Part shown: in pieces, positions 1 through 8,378 of the stretch | Layout: the number at the start of each line of letters is the position of its first letter | Numbering within the stretch: position 1 is the first letter of the stretch | DNA from: Pandoraea sp. ASV26 | GTDB lineage: Bacteria > Pseudomonadota > Gammaproteobacteria > Burkholderiales > Burkholderiaceae | NCBI RefSeq assembly: GCF_016428915.1 | Contig: NZ_JAELTP010000004.1 | Coordinates: 55,312-119,311 of the forward strand | Direction of reading: 5' to 3' | Length of the DNA stretch: 64,000 nt | Notes under the pieces: generated by a model | Database searches by the model: none | What the model was told of the DNA's origin: nothing | What the model saw: only the letters and a program-made list of their open reading frames with translations | Position numbers and translations under genes: made by a program

Positions 1-877
1 GGGCATGCGCCAGCGTGTGGGCTTCGCTCGCGCGCTCGTGGTCAACCCCACGCTGCTGCTCATGGACGAGCCGTTCTCCGCGCTCGACGTCCTCACCGCC
101 GAGACGCTGCGTACCGACCTGCTCGACCTGTGGAGCCAGCGTCAGTTGCCGATCAAGTCGATCCTGATCGTCACGCACAACATTGAAGAAGCCGTGTTCA
201 TGTGCGACCGGATTCTGGTGCTGTCGTCGAATCCGGGCCGCGTGGTCGCCGAGATCAAGGTGCCGTTCCCGCACCGTCGCAATCGTCTCGATCCGGCCTT
301 CCGCAAGATGGTCGACGACATCTATGCGCTGATGACGTCGCGCCGCAACGCGCACACCACGCAGAAGATGCCGCTGGAGTTGTCGAGCCCGCTGCACGAA
401 GTGTCGACCAACCTGATGGCCGGTCTGCTCGAAGCGCTCGCCGGCCAGCCGTACAACGGCCGCGCCGACTTGCCGGAAATTGCGCAGACGCTGCTGCTCG
501 AGGTCGACGACCTCTTCCCCGTGGCCGAAATTCTCGACCAGCTGGGCTTCGCGGAACTCAAGGAAGGCGACATTCTGCTGACCACGGCGGGCAAGCGCTT
601 CGTGGACGCCAGCACGCAGGAACGCAAGGTGCTGTTCGCCGAGCATCTGCTGCGTCACGTGCCGCTCGCCGCGAAGATCCGTGCGGTGCTTCAGGAGCGT
701 CGCGGGCAGCGTGCGCCGCGCGTGCGTTTCGAGCAGGAACTGGAAGATTCGATGTCGGACGATCTCGCGCAGGAAACGCTCGAGACCGCCATCAACTGGG
801 GCCGTTACGCCGAGATCTTCTCGTACAACGACCACACGGAGACGTTCAGTCTCGAGGACGTGGAAGGCGCGACCTGA
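1..877 (+). CDS. ABC transporter ATPase, nitrate/sulfonate/taurine type, C-terminal part (5' end outside window)
   Basis: The reading frame is already open at base 2, inside the ABC signature (G-M-R-Q-R-V-G), so Walker A lies upstream of the window. Walker B (LLLMDEP) and the H-loop (IVTHNIEEA) follow directly. After about 100 residues the ATPase ends. A further domain of about 150 residues follows (from PLELSSPLHE to the acidic end) and resembles the AAA-associated C-terminal domain found in NitT/TauT-family ATPases whose partner permeases are fused proteins. It energises import of an anion such as a sulfonate or nitrate at the inner membrane; the substrate cannot be told from this fragment. 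The partner permease is presumably to the left. A strong hairpin terminator follows at 911. The family call is firm, the substrate is unknown. Confidence 0.85.
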   Translation, partial: GMRQRVGFARALVVNPTLLLMDEPFSALDVLTAETLRTDLLDLWSQRQLPIKSILIVTHNIEEAVFMCDRILVLSSNPGRVVAEIKVPFPHRRNRLDPAFRKMVDDIYALMTSRRNAHTTQKMPLELSSPLHEVSTNLMAGLLEALAGQPYNGRADLPEIAQTLLLEVDDLFPVAEILDQLGFAELKEGDILLTTAGKRFVDASTQERKVLFAEHLLRHVPLAAKIRAVLQERRGQRAPRVRFEQELEDSMSDDLAQETLETAINWGRYAEIFSYNDHTETFSLEDVEGAT

Positions 878-910
878 GCGTCATCCACCGGGTTGTGGCC
901 GGAACATCAA

Positions 911-949
911 CGCCGCGCGAGTCGTCCGACCGCGCGGCGTTGTCTTTTG
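911..949 (+). terminator. Intrinsic terminator after the ABC ATPase gene
   Basis: Perfect 9-bp stem CGCCGCGCG (911-919) / CGCGCGGCG (931-939) with an 11-nt loop, followed by TTGTCTTTT. It lies 33 bp after the ATPase stop and directly abuts the stop codon of the convergent outer-membrane protein gene, so it may serve both directions. The T-run favours the plus strand. Confidence 0.8.
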
Positions 950-1834
950 TCAGAACGCGTAGCCCGCACCGATCATCCACGTCTGGTTGATCGTCTTCGA
1001 ATCCGGTTCGTAGGCATTCACGCCCGGCGTGACCTGCGTGACGCCGGAACGCCCGTACTGGAAGCGAGACCACTCGTAAGTCGCGTTCACGTGGAAGTTG
1101 CGCGCAATCGCGTAGTCGAGCCCGAAGCCCGCCACAACGACCGGCTTGTTGCCGAGGGTGAACGTGTTCTGCGACCCCGCGAGCGTCAGTGACGCCCCGA
1201 CCATGGCGCCCGCGCGAATGTCGGCGGTCGCCACCAGTTTCGGCGTCACTTCGAGCTGCCCCATGAGGCCGCCCCCGATCACGTGATGACGATAGCGCTC
1301 GTAGAAACCGTACGGATCGCTGCTGCTGTCGCGAATCCAGTCATGGTAGCTATAGCTCACGTAGGGGATCATCTGGGCGTTCCACGTGCCGAGGTGGAAT
1401 GGAAACGCCTTACCGGCCTTGAGCGTGACGTCTGTCGCCGTCGAGCGCGTATTCATCTGGTAATTCGGCTGGACGACGCGCCCCGACGAGTCTGCGAGAT
1501 AGCCGCCGTAATCGACGTTGCCGTGGGCCACGCGCACCGAGCCGCTGAAGTACAGGTTGGACACGCCGAACAACTGCCGCTGGGTCGATGCCCCGAGCGA
1601 AAATGCTGCCGTGGTGCCGCGTTCGGAATCGCTCTTGCCGGGTCCGATAGTCTCCCAGTAGTGCAACTGCTGCGCACCGGCATCGAGCCAGACCTGATTG
1701 TTGGCGCGCAGCATGGCTTCCTGCGCATTGGCATTGGCCGCCCATAATCCGGCGGCAAAGAAGACGAATGCGGCGCGCGTGATGGCGGTTCCGCACTGGC
1801 CGCAAGCGATGGTGCGGCGCGGGTTCGACGTCAT
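950..1834 (-). CDS. Outer-membrane beta-barrel (porin-like) protein
   Basis: A protein of 294 residues. The chosen ATG at 1834 gives a signal peptide (hydrophobic stretch ending ANANA-QEA) and is preceded by GGGGAGGG, a good ribosome site; the open frame continues further upstream without such support. The mature part is rich in alternating aromatic and polar strands (for example YVSYSYHDW, VNATYEWSRF) and ends in AGYAF. A C-terminal phenylalanine is the usual BAM recognition signal of barrel proteins. It resembles opacity/OmpW-scale barrels of 8-12 strands, but I cannot assign it to a named porin family. It is a single gene, convergent with the ABC ATPase. Confidence 0.75.
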   Translation of the reverse strand: MTSNPRRTIACGQCGTAITRAAFVFFAAGLWAANANAQEAMLRANNQVWLDAGAQQLHYWETIGPGKSDSERGTTAAFSLGASTQRQLFGVSNLYFSGSVRVAHGNVDYGGYLADSSGRVVQPNYQMNTRSTATDVTLKAGKAFPFHLGTWNAQMIPYVSYSYHDWIRDSSSDPYGFYERYRHHVIGGGLMGQLEVTPKLVATADIRAGAMVGASLTLAGSQNTFTLGNKPVVVAGFGLDYAIARNFHVNATYEWSRFQYGRSGVTQVTPGVNAYEPDSKTINQTWMIGAGYAF

Positions 1835-2180
1835 GGCACGACCCTCCCCAGGCGTGATCTCAACGACGGCTTGGAAGTGACCATCAGTGGTCACCGTTTT
1901 CCGGCATTGTTTCAGCGCACGACGCGGTGCGCAAGCGGGGAAATGTGGATTCTGCGCAAGCTTCGCAATGCAAGACTCACGCACATCGAGACACCGGCAG
2001 AACAAGGCCCGAGGGCTAGGCCGCGGCGATGAGGACAGACGCAGAAGTGCAGATGTCAGCCCCTTTTGACGTCGGCATCGAAACGTGCGACGCCCGGACG
2101 TGACCGTATCAAAAAGGCCACACCTATCGGTAAAGATACTGATTAGCGGACGTTTTTGTGCAGTCGCATAATCGATGCAG
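1835..2180. other. Intergenic region upstream of the outer-membrane protein gene
   Basis: About 345 bases with no convincing gene. It should hold the leftward promoter of the outer-membrane protein gene and possibly a rightward start for the hairpin at 2181. AT-rich patches occur at about 2106-2160, but no clear -35/-10 pair could be fixed. Confidence 0.5.
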
Positions 2181-2237
2181 AACCTGCCTGTCCTGCGCCC
2201 GGGGGGGCGCATCGACGGACGCTCAGGCAGGTTTTTT
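2181..2237 (+). terminator. Two-tier terminator-like hairpin, possible attenuator or end of a small RNA
   Basis: Outer stem AACCTGCCTG (2181-2190) pairs perfectly with CAGGCAGGTT (2224-2233) and runs into a T-run. Inside it sits a second stem GCGCCC (2195-2200) / GGGCGC (2205-2210) on a GGGG loop. No rightward gene precedes it, because the outer-membrane gene is divergent. Either a short RNA ends here or it attenuates transcription into the small ORF at 2278. Confidence 0.6.
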
Positions 2238-2277
2238 CCGCGGCGAAGACCGTGTATCAGACCCGAGAAGGCGCAAT

Positions 2278-2421
2278 ATGAGCTATTACCATTCCAAAGC
2301 AGAGGGCCGCGGGCGGGCCATCACCTTGACCCCTGCGTACCGCTGGCGGCGTCGCGCCTTCGCCGTGACCTGTGCGGTTCTCGCCGCCCTCGCCTACTAC
2401 GCGGTGCATCACCCTAAGTAA
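2278..2421 (+). CDS. Small basic single-span membrane protein, 47 residues, hypothetical
   Basis: ATG at 2278 is preceded by GAGAAGG at a suitable distance. The peptide begins MSYYHSKAEGRG. It has a basic stretch (YRWRRRAF) followed by one hydrophobic segment (about residues 27-42, AVTCAVLAALAYYAV) and ends HHPK. This gives a predicted N-in single-pass inner-membrane topology. It lies 40 bp behind a terminator-like hairpin and is convergent with the dehydrogenase gene at 2475. I do not recognise a family. It could be spurious, but the ribosome site and membrane design argue for a real small protein. Confidence 0.5.
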   Translation: MSYYHSKAEGRGRAITLTPAYRWRRRAFAVTCAVLAALAYYAVHHPK

Positions 2422-2474
2422 GCGGCGCGGCGAGCCCGTCGCCTTCAGGCGACGTCATTCGGCTTCATGGAGCT

Positions 2475-3440
2475 TCAGGCGGCATTTCCCAAGGCCGGCG
2501 CGTGCCAGTCCAGCGGCACGTTGGCCAGCATGCCGTCGACCATCGCGTCCAGACCGAAGGCCGGTTGCCAGCCCCAGTCATAGCGAGCATGCGTGTCGTC
2601 CAGCGTATGCGGCCACGTCTCGGCGATCGCCTGACGGAAGTCGGGCGCGTACTTGACCGTGAAGCCCGGCACGCGACGCGCAATCGCTGCGGCCAGCGTG
2701 GCCGGGTCGAAGCTCACCCCGGCCACGTTGTATGACGAGCGCACGCGCAGCCGCGAGGCGTCGGCATTCATCAGCTCGAGCGTGGCACGCACGGCATCGG
2801 GCATGTGGATCATCGGCAGCGTCGCGTCTTCCTTCAGGAAGCACGTGTACGTCTCGCCGCGACGCGCCGCCTGAAAGATCTCGATGGCGTAATCGGTCGT
2901 GCCGCCGCCCGGGGGCGTCTTGTAGCTGATAACGCCCGGGTAGCGCAGGCTTCGCACGTCCACCCCGAACTTCGTGAAGTAGTACTCGCACAGCCGCTCG
3001 CCCGCCTGCTTGCTGATGCCGTACATCGTGGTCGGATCCATGATGGCGAGTTGCGGCGTTTCGACGGCCGGCGTGTGCGGGCCGAACGCGGCAATCGACG
3101 AGGGCCAGAACACCCGCAGCCCCTTGCGCTCGCGCGCCAGCTCGAGCACGTTGAGCAGGCCGTTCATGTTGAGCGTCCAGGCCTGGAGCGGGCGTGTCTC
3201 GCCGGTGGCCGAGAGCAGCGCCGCCAGATGGAAGATCTGCGTGATGCCGAAGCGCTCGACGAGCGCGGCCAGACGCGCCGCATCGAGCACGTCGAGCGTT
3301 TCGTAGTGCACCGGGTGACGCGACGGTCCCGGCGCGATGTCCGTCGCGACGACATTCTCGTTGCCGTACTGCGCAGCCAGCGCCTCGACGAGCTCGCTGC
3401 CGATCTGCCCGTTGGCGCCAATGATGAGGATGCGTTCCAT
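2475..3440 (-). CDS. L-threonine 3-dehydrogenase, extended short-chain (epimerase-like) type
   Basis: A protein of 321 residues with the NAD-binding glycine motif GANGQIG at the N-terminus and the catalytic YxxxK (YGISK), as in NAD-dependent epimerases/dehydratases. Short-chain threonine dehydrogenases of this type oxidise L-threonine to 2-amino-3-ketobutyrate. The gene is directly downstream of kbl, whose enzyme cleaves that product with CoA into glycine and acetyl-CoA, and this fixes the function. Start ATG 3440 is chosen over an in-frame TTG two codons earlier; the kbl stop ends 3 bp upstream, so the pair is a tight operon. It is not homologous to the zinc-dependent Tdh of E. coli. Confidence 0.85.
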   Translation of the reverse strand: MERILIIGANGQIGSELVEALAAQYGNENVVATDIAPGPSRHPVHYETLDVLDAARLAALVERFGITQIFHLAALLSATGETRPLQAWTLNMNGLLNVLELARERKGLRVFWPSSIAAFGPHTPAVETPQLAIMDPTTMYGISKQAGERLCEYYFTKFGVDVRSLRYPGVISYKTPPGGGTTDYAIEIFQAARRGETYTCFLKEDATLPMIHMPDAVRATLELMNADASRLRVRSSYNVAGVSFDPATLAAAIARRVPGFTVKYAPDFRQAIAETWPHTLDDTHARYDWGWQPAFGLDAMVDGMLANVPLDWHAPALGNAA

Positions 3441-3442
3441 GT

Positions 3443-4660
3443 TCAACCTTGCTTGAGAATGCCGAGTTCGTTGCCGGCCTGAGCGAACGCCGCCAGCGCA
3501 CGGGTCAGGTGTTCGCGCGTGTGCGCCGCCGAGAGTTGCACGCGCACCCGCGCCTGGCCCTGCGGCACCACCGGATAGAAGAAGCCGGTGGCGATCACGC
3601 CCAGTTCATAGAGTCGCTGCGCGAATCGCTGTGCCAGCGTGGCGTCGAAGAGCATGACGGGCACGATCGGATGGGTGCCCGGCTTGATGGTGAAGCCCAG
3701 CGCCGCGACTTCCTTGCGAAAGAACGCCGTGTTCTCGTGCAATTGCTCGCGTCGCGCGGACGAATGTTCGAGTTCGTCGAAGACCGCGAGCGATGTGCCG
3801 ACGATGGCCGGCGCAAGGCTGTTAGAAAAGAGGTAGGGCCGCGAGCGCTGACGCAGCGTCTCGATCACCTCGCGACGCCCCGCCGTGAAACCACCCATCG
3901 CGCCACCCAGCGCCTTGCCCAGCGTGCCGGTAATGATGTCGATCTTGCCCAGCACACCGTGGTGCTCGTGCGTGCCGCGCCCCGTCGGCCCCATGAAGCC
4001 GGTCGCGTGACACTCGTCGATCATGATGAGCGCGCCGTATTGCTCGGCCAGCGCCACGATACGGTCGAGTTGCGCGATGGTGCCGTCCATCGAGAACACC
4101 CCGTCGGTGACGATGATGCGATGACGTGCCCCGGCCGCCGCTTGCAACTGGCGCTCGAGGTCTTCCATGTCGTTGTGGGCATAGCGCAGACGCTGCGCCT
4201 TGCAAAGACGCACGCCGTCGATGATCGAGGCGTGGTTGAGGGCGTCGGAGATGATGGCGTCCTGCTCGTCGAACAGCGGCTCGAACACGCCACCGTTGGC
4301 GTCGAACGCGGCAGCGTACAGGATGGCGTCTTCCGTCCCCAGATAAGCGGCGATGCGGGCTTCCAGCTCCTTGTGCGGGCCTTGCGTGCCGCAGATGAAG
4401 CGTACCGACGACAGGCCGAAACCGAAGTCTTCCAGCGCCTTCTGCCCCGCCTTGACGAGGGCCTCGCTGCCCGACAGTCCCAGATAGTTGTTGGCGCACA
4501 GGTTGATGCGCGTCTGCCCGTCGTCGCACATGACCTCCGGCCCCTGCCGCGACATGAGCACGCGTTCCTGCTTGAAAAGGCCCTGGCGGCGCGTGTCTTC
4601 CAGTCGTTCGGTCAGTTGGCGGTAGAAGCCCTCGCGGGCTTCCGGGGTGTGTGCGGTCAT
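3443..4660 (-). CDS. kbl: 2-amino-3-ketobutyrate CoA ligase (glycine C-acetyltransferase)
   Basis: A protein of 405 residues of the PLP-dependent alpha-oxoamine synthase family. Visible motifs are the substrate region NNYLGLSG, the aspartate/histidine region (DECHATGF) and the PLP lysine in TGTLGKALGG. It converts 2-amino-3-ketobutyrate plus CoA to glycine and acetyl-CoA, the second step of threonine breakdown. ATG 4660 is chosen because AGGAG lies 9 bases upstream; an ATG three codons earlier touches that site, and longer forms have no support. It is first in a two-gene operon with the dehydrogenase and divergent from an XRE-cupin regulator with a palindrome between them. Confidence 0.93.
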   Translation of the reverse strand: MTAHTPEAREGFYRQLTERLEDTRRQGLFKQERVLMSRQGPEVMCDDGQTRINLCANNYLGLSGSEALVKAGQKALEDFGFGLSSVRFICGTQGPHKELEARIAAYLGTEDAILYAAAFDANGGVFEPLFDEQDAIISDALNHASIIDGVRLCKAQRLRYAHNDMEDLERQLQAAAGARHRIIVTDGVFSMDGTIAQLDRIVALAEQYGALIMIDECHATGFMGPTGRGTHEHHGVLGKIDIITGTLGKALGGAMGGFTAGRREVIETLRQRSRPYLFSNSLAPAIVGTSLAVFDELEHSSARREQLHENTAFFRKEVAALGFTIKPGTHPIVPVMLFDATLAQRFAQRLYELGVIATGFFYPVVPQGQARVRVQLSAAHTREHLTRALAAFAQAGNELGILKQG

Positions 4661-4831
4661 CGTGCGCATCTCCTGTGTGCGGTCGGCGGACACCGTGGTA
4701 CGGCGCCGCCGGAAGCATCCGGCGGCATCGGTGAATGCCGCCTGATATCGAAAGTCATGCCGAAAGCCATGCATGCACGGCGCGTGTGCTCTGCTACCAT
4801 GCAGTCATTCATCTTATCGGAAACTATACTT

Positions 4832-4854
4832 TATATTGAACAAGTTTCAATATA
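4832..4854. promoter_or_regulatory. Palindromic operator candidate between kbl and the XRE-cupin regulator
   Basis: A perfect inverted repeat with 9-bp arms TATATTGAA (4832-4840) and TTCAATATA (4846-4854) around a 5-bp spacer, in a markedly AT-rich divergent promoter region. A second, imperfect palindrome follows at 4853-4870 (TATT..GAA / TTC..AATA). A TATACT hexamer at about 4825 could be a -10 element. By position it is the likely binding site of the adjacent regulator. Confidence 0.65.
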
Positions 4855-4883
4855 TTGGAAAATTCTAATATCCCGGAATTCAT

Positions 4884-5474
4884 ATGGCAAGTACTCCCGC
4901 TGCCTCGGCGCTGCCCCCGATCGCCCCGCCGCCTGTCGGCGACATGATTCAGCAAATGCGCAAAGAGCGCGGCATGACGCTCGAGACGCTCTCGCGCGCT
5001 TCCGGCGTCTCGAAGTCGATGCTCTCGCAGATCGAACGCGACAAGGCCAACCCGACCATCGCCGTGGCGTGGCGCCTGGCCAATGCGCTGGGCGTGCGGC
5101 TCGACCAATTGCTCGGCGCGCCCACGGGCGACCCCGAGCCGGTGCGCGTGATCGGCAAGCATGAAATCCCCACGCTGGCGGGGGCGGAGCACGCCTATCA
5201 GTTGAAGATCCTCGGACCGATGGAGCTGGCCGGTAAATACGAGTGGTACGAACTGACGCTGCAACCGGGTGCAGCGCTCGTGTCCGAAGCGCACGATCCG
5301 GGCACACGCGAGCATTTCACGGTGTTCGACGGTCAGGTCGACGTGGAAGTCGAACACTTCGCGCGTCGCGCCAAACCGGGCGAGACCGCGCGCTACCCTG
5401 CCGACCGCGCCCATGCCATTCGCAATGTCGGCAAATCCGTGGCACGCGGCCTGCTGGTGGTGATCCACGGATAA
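4884..5474 (+). CDS. XRE-family transcriptional regulator with C-terminal cupin domain
   Basis: A protein of 196 residues. Residues about 15-75 form a Cro/C1-type helix-turn-helix (LSRASGVSKSMLSQIERDKANPT). Residues about 95-190 form a cupin sensor (EHFTVFDGQVDVEV, then a late H-A-I-R-N-V strand). Such regulators usually sense small amino-acid or amine metabolites. The gene is divergent from kbl and the threonine dehydrogenase, so control of threonine/glycine catabolism is a reasonable inference. ATG 4884 lies 30 bp behind the palindrome, which fits autoregulation. Confidence 0.88.
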   Translation: MASTPAASALPPIAPPPVGDMIQQMRKERGMTLETLSRASGVSKSMLSQIERDKANPTIAVAWRLANALGVRLDQLLGAPTGDPEPVRVIGKHEIPTLAGAEHAYQLKILGPMELAGKYEWYELTLQPGAALVSEAHDPGTREHFTVFDGQVDVEVEHFARRAKPGETARYPADRAHAIRNVGKSVARGLLVVIHG

Positions 5475-5672
5475 GCCGCGTTCAGCGGCGTGCGCTATTC
5501 CTCCCCTGCACCGCTCAAGTCCTTTCCCGGACTGCCGTTAGCACACGTTTGGTCCGTGTTCTCATCAGGAGCACTGACAATCGATCGACAATCGGATCGC
5601 AAGGACGTGGCGACACGTCACGCGCGGCCGCCGCGAAAGTGACACCGAAGCGGAACCCGTGGGGAAGACGAA

Positions 5673-7292
5673 GTGATACAGCAGTTGAGTTTGAAGGCGA
5701 AGTTGTGGTCTGCGGTGGCGTTGATGTGGGTGAGCCTGCTGGCCATGGCGCTCTGGGGCGCGTGGGCACAGCGCGACACCATGCTTGCCGAGCGCCGTGC
5801 CGGCCTGACACACGTGGTCGATGCCGGCCTGAGTCTGGTCAGGCACTACGCCGCACGCGCCGAGCGCGGTGAGATCAGCGTGGCCGACGCGCAAAAGCTC
5901 GCGCGCGAGCAGATCGGCGCGATTCGCTACGATGGCGACAACTATTTCGGTATCTTGAACTCGCAGCGCGTGATCGTGCTGAACTCGGTCAATCCGAAGC
6001 TCGAGGGCAAGGACATGAGCCAGTTCCGCGATCCGTCGGGCAAGCTCATGTTTTCGGACATCGTGGCCGCCGCGCGTACCGATGATCCGTTCGTCACCTA
6101 TCACTGGCCCAAACCCGGCTCGGAGAAACCCGTCGAGAAAATCAGCCGCGTGGGCGCGTACTCGCCATGGGACTGGTATCTGACAACCGGCGCCTATGTC
6201 GACGACATCAATGCCGCCTTCTTCGGCGCGCTGCTGCGCTGGGGCGCCATGCTGGCCGTGATCGGTCTGGCGGTGTCGGGGGTCATGCTGCTCATCATTC
6301 GCAACGTCCAGCAAAGTCTCGGCGGCGAGCCCGAGTACGCGGCCGACATCGCCACGCGCATTGCCGACGGCGACCTGCTCACGCAAGTGCGACTGCGTGA
6401 GGGTGACAGCGCGAGCCTGCTCTTCGCGATGCAGCGCATGCAGGGCAACCTCCAGCAGATGATCGGACGCATTCGCAGCGGCACGAGCGCCATCACGCTC
6501 GCCGCGCGCGAAATTGCCGAGGGGAATACCGACCTGTCGTCGCGCACCGAACAGCAGGCAGCCGCGCTCGAAGAGACTGCCTCGTCGATGGAACAACTCA
6601 CGTCGACCGTCCGCCAGAATGCCGACAACGCGCGGCAGGCCAGCCAACTCGCCGAGAGCGCGTCGGCGATTGCCGTGCGCGGCGGGCAAGTCGTCGATCA
6701 GGTGGTGACCACGATGGAGGGCATCTCGCAAAGCTCGGGCAAGGTGGTCGACATCATCAGCGTGATCGACGGTATCGCGTTTCAGACGAACATTCTCGCG
6801 CTCAACGCCGCCGTGGAAGCCGCCCGCGCGGGTGAACAAGGACGCGGCTTCGCCGTCGTCGCCGGCGAAGTGCGCACGCTCGCCCAGCGCAGTGCCGCGG
6901 CGGCCAAGGAGATCAAGGCGTTGATCGAGTCGTCGAACAGCCGCGTGCAGGACGGCTCGATCCTCGTGGCGCAAGCGGGGCAGACGATGCACGACGTGGT
7001 GCAAGCCGTGCGGCGTGTCACCGACATCATGGGCGAGATTTCGGCGGCGTCTGCCGAGCAAAGTCACGGCATCGAGCAGGTCGGTCGTGCCGTCACGCAA
7101 ATGGATGAAGTCACGCAGCAGAACGCCGCACTCGTGGAACAGGCAGCGGCGGCAGCCGCGTCGATGGAAGATCAGGCCCGCGCACTCGACCAGGCGGTCG
7201 CTGCGTTTCGCATGACGTCGGAGCGGCCGCTCAACGCCGCATCCGGTGCAAGGGGTACGGCGAGCGTGGCCCTTCAGCGGCTCGCCGCCTGA
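5673..7292 (+). CDS. Methyl-accepting chemotaxis protein
   Basis: A protein of 539 residues starting at GTG 5673, with GGGGAAG upstream. It has a first membrane span (about residues 11-31), then a periplasmic single-Cache-like sensor of about 155 residues (ending SPWDWYLTTGAYVDDI, typical of this fold), and a second span (about 190-212). A HAMP linker and a long cytoplasmic signalling coiled coil follow. The hairpin tip, around residues 370-395 (NILALNAAVEAARAGEQGRG), is the CheA/CheW contact and is intact. The ligand is unknown; sensors of this type often bind small carboxylates. It is a stand-alone gene. Confidence 0.93.
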   Translation: MIQQLSLKAKLWSAVALMWVSLLAMALWGAWAQRDTMLAERRAGLTHVVDAGLSLVRHYAARAERGEISVADAQKLAREQIGAIRYDGDNYFGILNSQRVIVLNSVNPKLEGKDMSQFRDPSGKLMFSDIVAAARTDDPFVTYHWPKPGSEKPVEKISRVGAYSPWDWYLTTGAYVDDINAAFFGALLRWGAMLAVIGLAVSGVMLLIIRNVQQSLGGEPEYAADIATRIADGDLLTQVRLREGDSASLLFAMQRMQGNLQQMIGRIRSGTSAITLAAREIAEGNTDLSSRTEQQAAALEETASSMEQLTSTVRQNADNARQASQLAESASAIAVRGGQVVDQVVTTMEGISQSSGKVVDIISVIDGIAFQTNILALNAAVEAARAGEQGRGFAVVAGEVRTLAQRSAAAAKEIKALIESSNSRVQDGSILVAQAGQTMHDVVQAVRRVTDIMGEISAASAEQSHGIEQVGRAVTQMDEVTQQNAALVEQAAAAAASMEDQARALDQAVAAFRMTSERPLNAASGARGTASVALQRLAA

Positions 7293-7367
7293 CTGCGTCA
7301 ACGAGCCTGAGGCGGGCGTCTGCGTCCGGACGTTAGCTACCGAGCCACCAAGCTACGCGGCCTGACC

Positions 7368-8126
7368 TCAGGCGGCTGCGTTCAACTGGCCCGCCATCCC
7401 GGCGTCGATGATCTGACGCGCCACCGTCGGCAGGATGCGCAGGGGCGGCGAGCCCGGCCCGAAGGTCTGGCTCGCGGCGTAGGCGCCTTCGAGAATCAGC
7501 GATAGCGCATCGACCAGCGGCGCCGGTTCCTGCAAACCGGCGGCCGTGGCGAGTGCCGTGAAGCGCTGCACCACTTCCGCCTTGTAATTCACGACTGACT
7601 TGCGCGCCGCATGCTCCGGATCGGGAAATTCGGCCGCCACGTTCACGAACGGGCAACCGCGATAGCCCGGCTTGCTCGCCCGCTCGGACAGATCGACGAA
7701 GATCTGCAACATCTGCGCACGCGGCTCGCCCGCCCGTTTCGCAATGCTCTCGTCGATACGCGCCAGACTCGCCGTCTGCATGTGATCGAGGTAGGCCAGC
7801 ATCAGTTCGTCCTTCGACGCGAACTGGCGATAAAGGCACATCTTGTTCACGCCGGCGCGCTTGACGACGGCATCCACCCCCACCGCGCGCACCCCTTCGG
7901 CGTGGAACAGCTCCACCGCCGCGTCGAGCAGATGCTGCTGCGCGACCGGCGCGGGCGTGACGTGCCGCCCCGTCTTGCCAGCGCGCGACGCAGCACTGCG
8001 ACGGCGCGCCGGTGCCACCGTGCCCTCGCCCTTGCCACTGCCCTTGGTCGCCACCTTCCCCCCCGCCTTCGCCGGGTCTGGCACATCAGGTCCTGCGGGC
8101 GGTACGGGCGTTGTCGATTTGGCCAT
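7368..8126 (-). CDS. TetR-family transcriptional regulator
   Basis: A protein of 252 residues. A long Lys/Ala/Pro-rich N-terminal extension (about 60 residues) precedes the TetR helix-turn-helix (LLDAAVELFHAEGVRAVGVD, then a recognition helix near NKMCLYRQF). The all-helical ligand domain follows. It is divergent from an MFS transporter and an Old Yellow Enzyme, with a classical TetR-type operator in the shared promoter region. The likely role is repression of those genes until an effector binds. The extension is unusual but is uninterrupted from the ATG. Confidence 0.9.
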   Translation of the reverse strand: MAKSTTPVPPAGPDVPDPAKAGGKVATKGSGKGEGTVAPARRRSAASRAGKTGRHVTPAPVAQQHLLDAAVELFHAEGVRAVGVDAVVKRAGVNKMCLYRQFASKDELMLAYLDHMQTASLARIDESIAKRAGEPRAQMLQIFVDLSERASKPGYRGCPFVNVAAEFPDPEHAARKSVVNYKAEVVQRFTALATAAGLQEPAPLVDALSLILEGAYAASQTFGPGSPPLRILPTVARQIIDAGMAGQLNAAA

Positions 8127-8235
8127 TGTCTGGCGCTCCTAAAACGGTAAAGCGGTGAAGCGGTGAAGACGCGTTGAACCCGTGAAGCCGTATCTCGCGA
8201 CGCCGGACAAAGCCCTGCCGTCGCCAAGGGAACGC

Positions 8236-8264
8236 TTGACATGTTACCGATCGGTTCATAACAT
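8236..8264 (+). promoter_or_regulatory. Sigma-70 promoter of the MFS gene
   Basis: TTGACA (8236-8241) and TAACAT (8259-8264) are separated by exactly 17 bp, a near-consensus pair reading towards the MFS transporter, whose ATG is about 115 bp downstream. The spacer is occupied by the operator palindrome. Confidence 0.75.
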
Positions 8265-8283
8265 GGCAACCTCATGTTACCGA
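8240..8283. promoter_or_regulatory. TetR-type operator cluster
   Basis: The 10-bp palindrome ACCGATCGGT (8246-8255) sits between the promoter hexamers. Outer arms CATGTTA (8240-8246) and TAACATG (8259-8265) form a second inverted repeat, and CATGTTACCGA recurs directly at 8273-8283. This arrangement would let a TetR dimer block the promoter. Confidence 0.75.
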
Positions 8284-8378
8284 GCTGTCACAAAACCGTC
8301 GCTGTACGTAGACAGGCCGGATCTCGCAAACGTTCCCGGTTCGGACAACAAAACCGAACCGCAGCAAGGATTTCCGCC

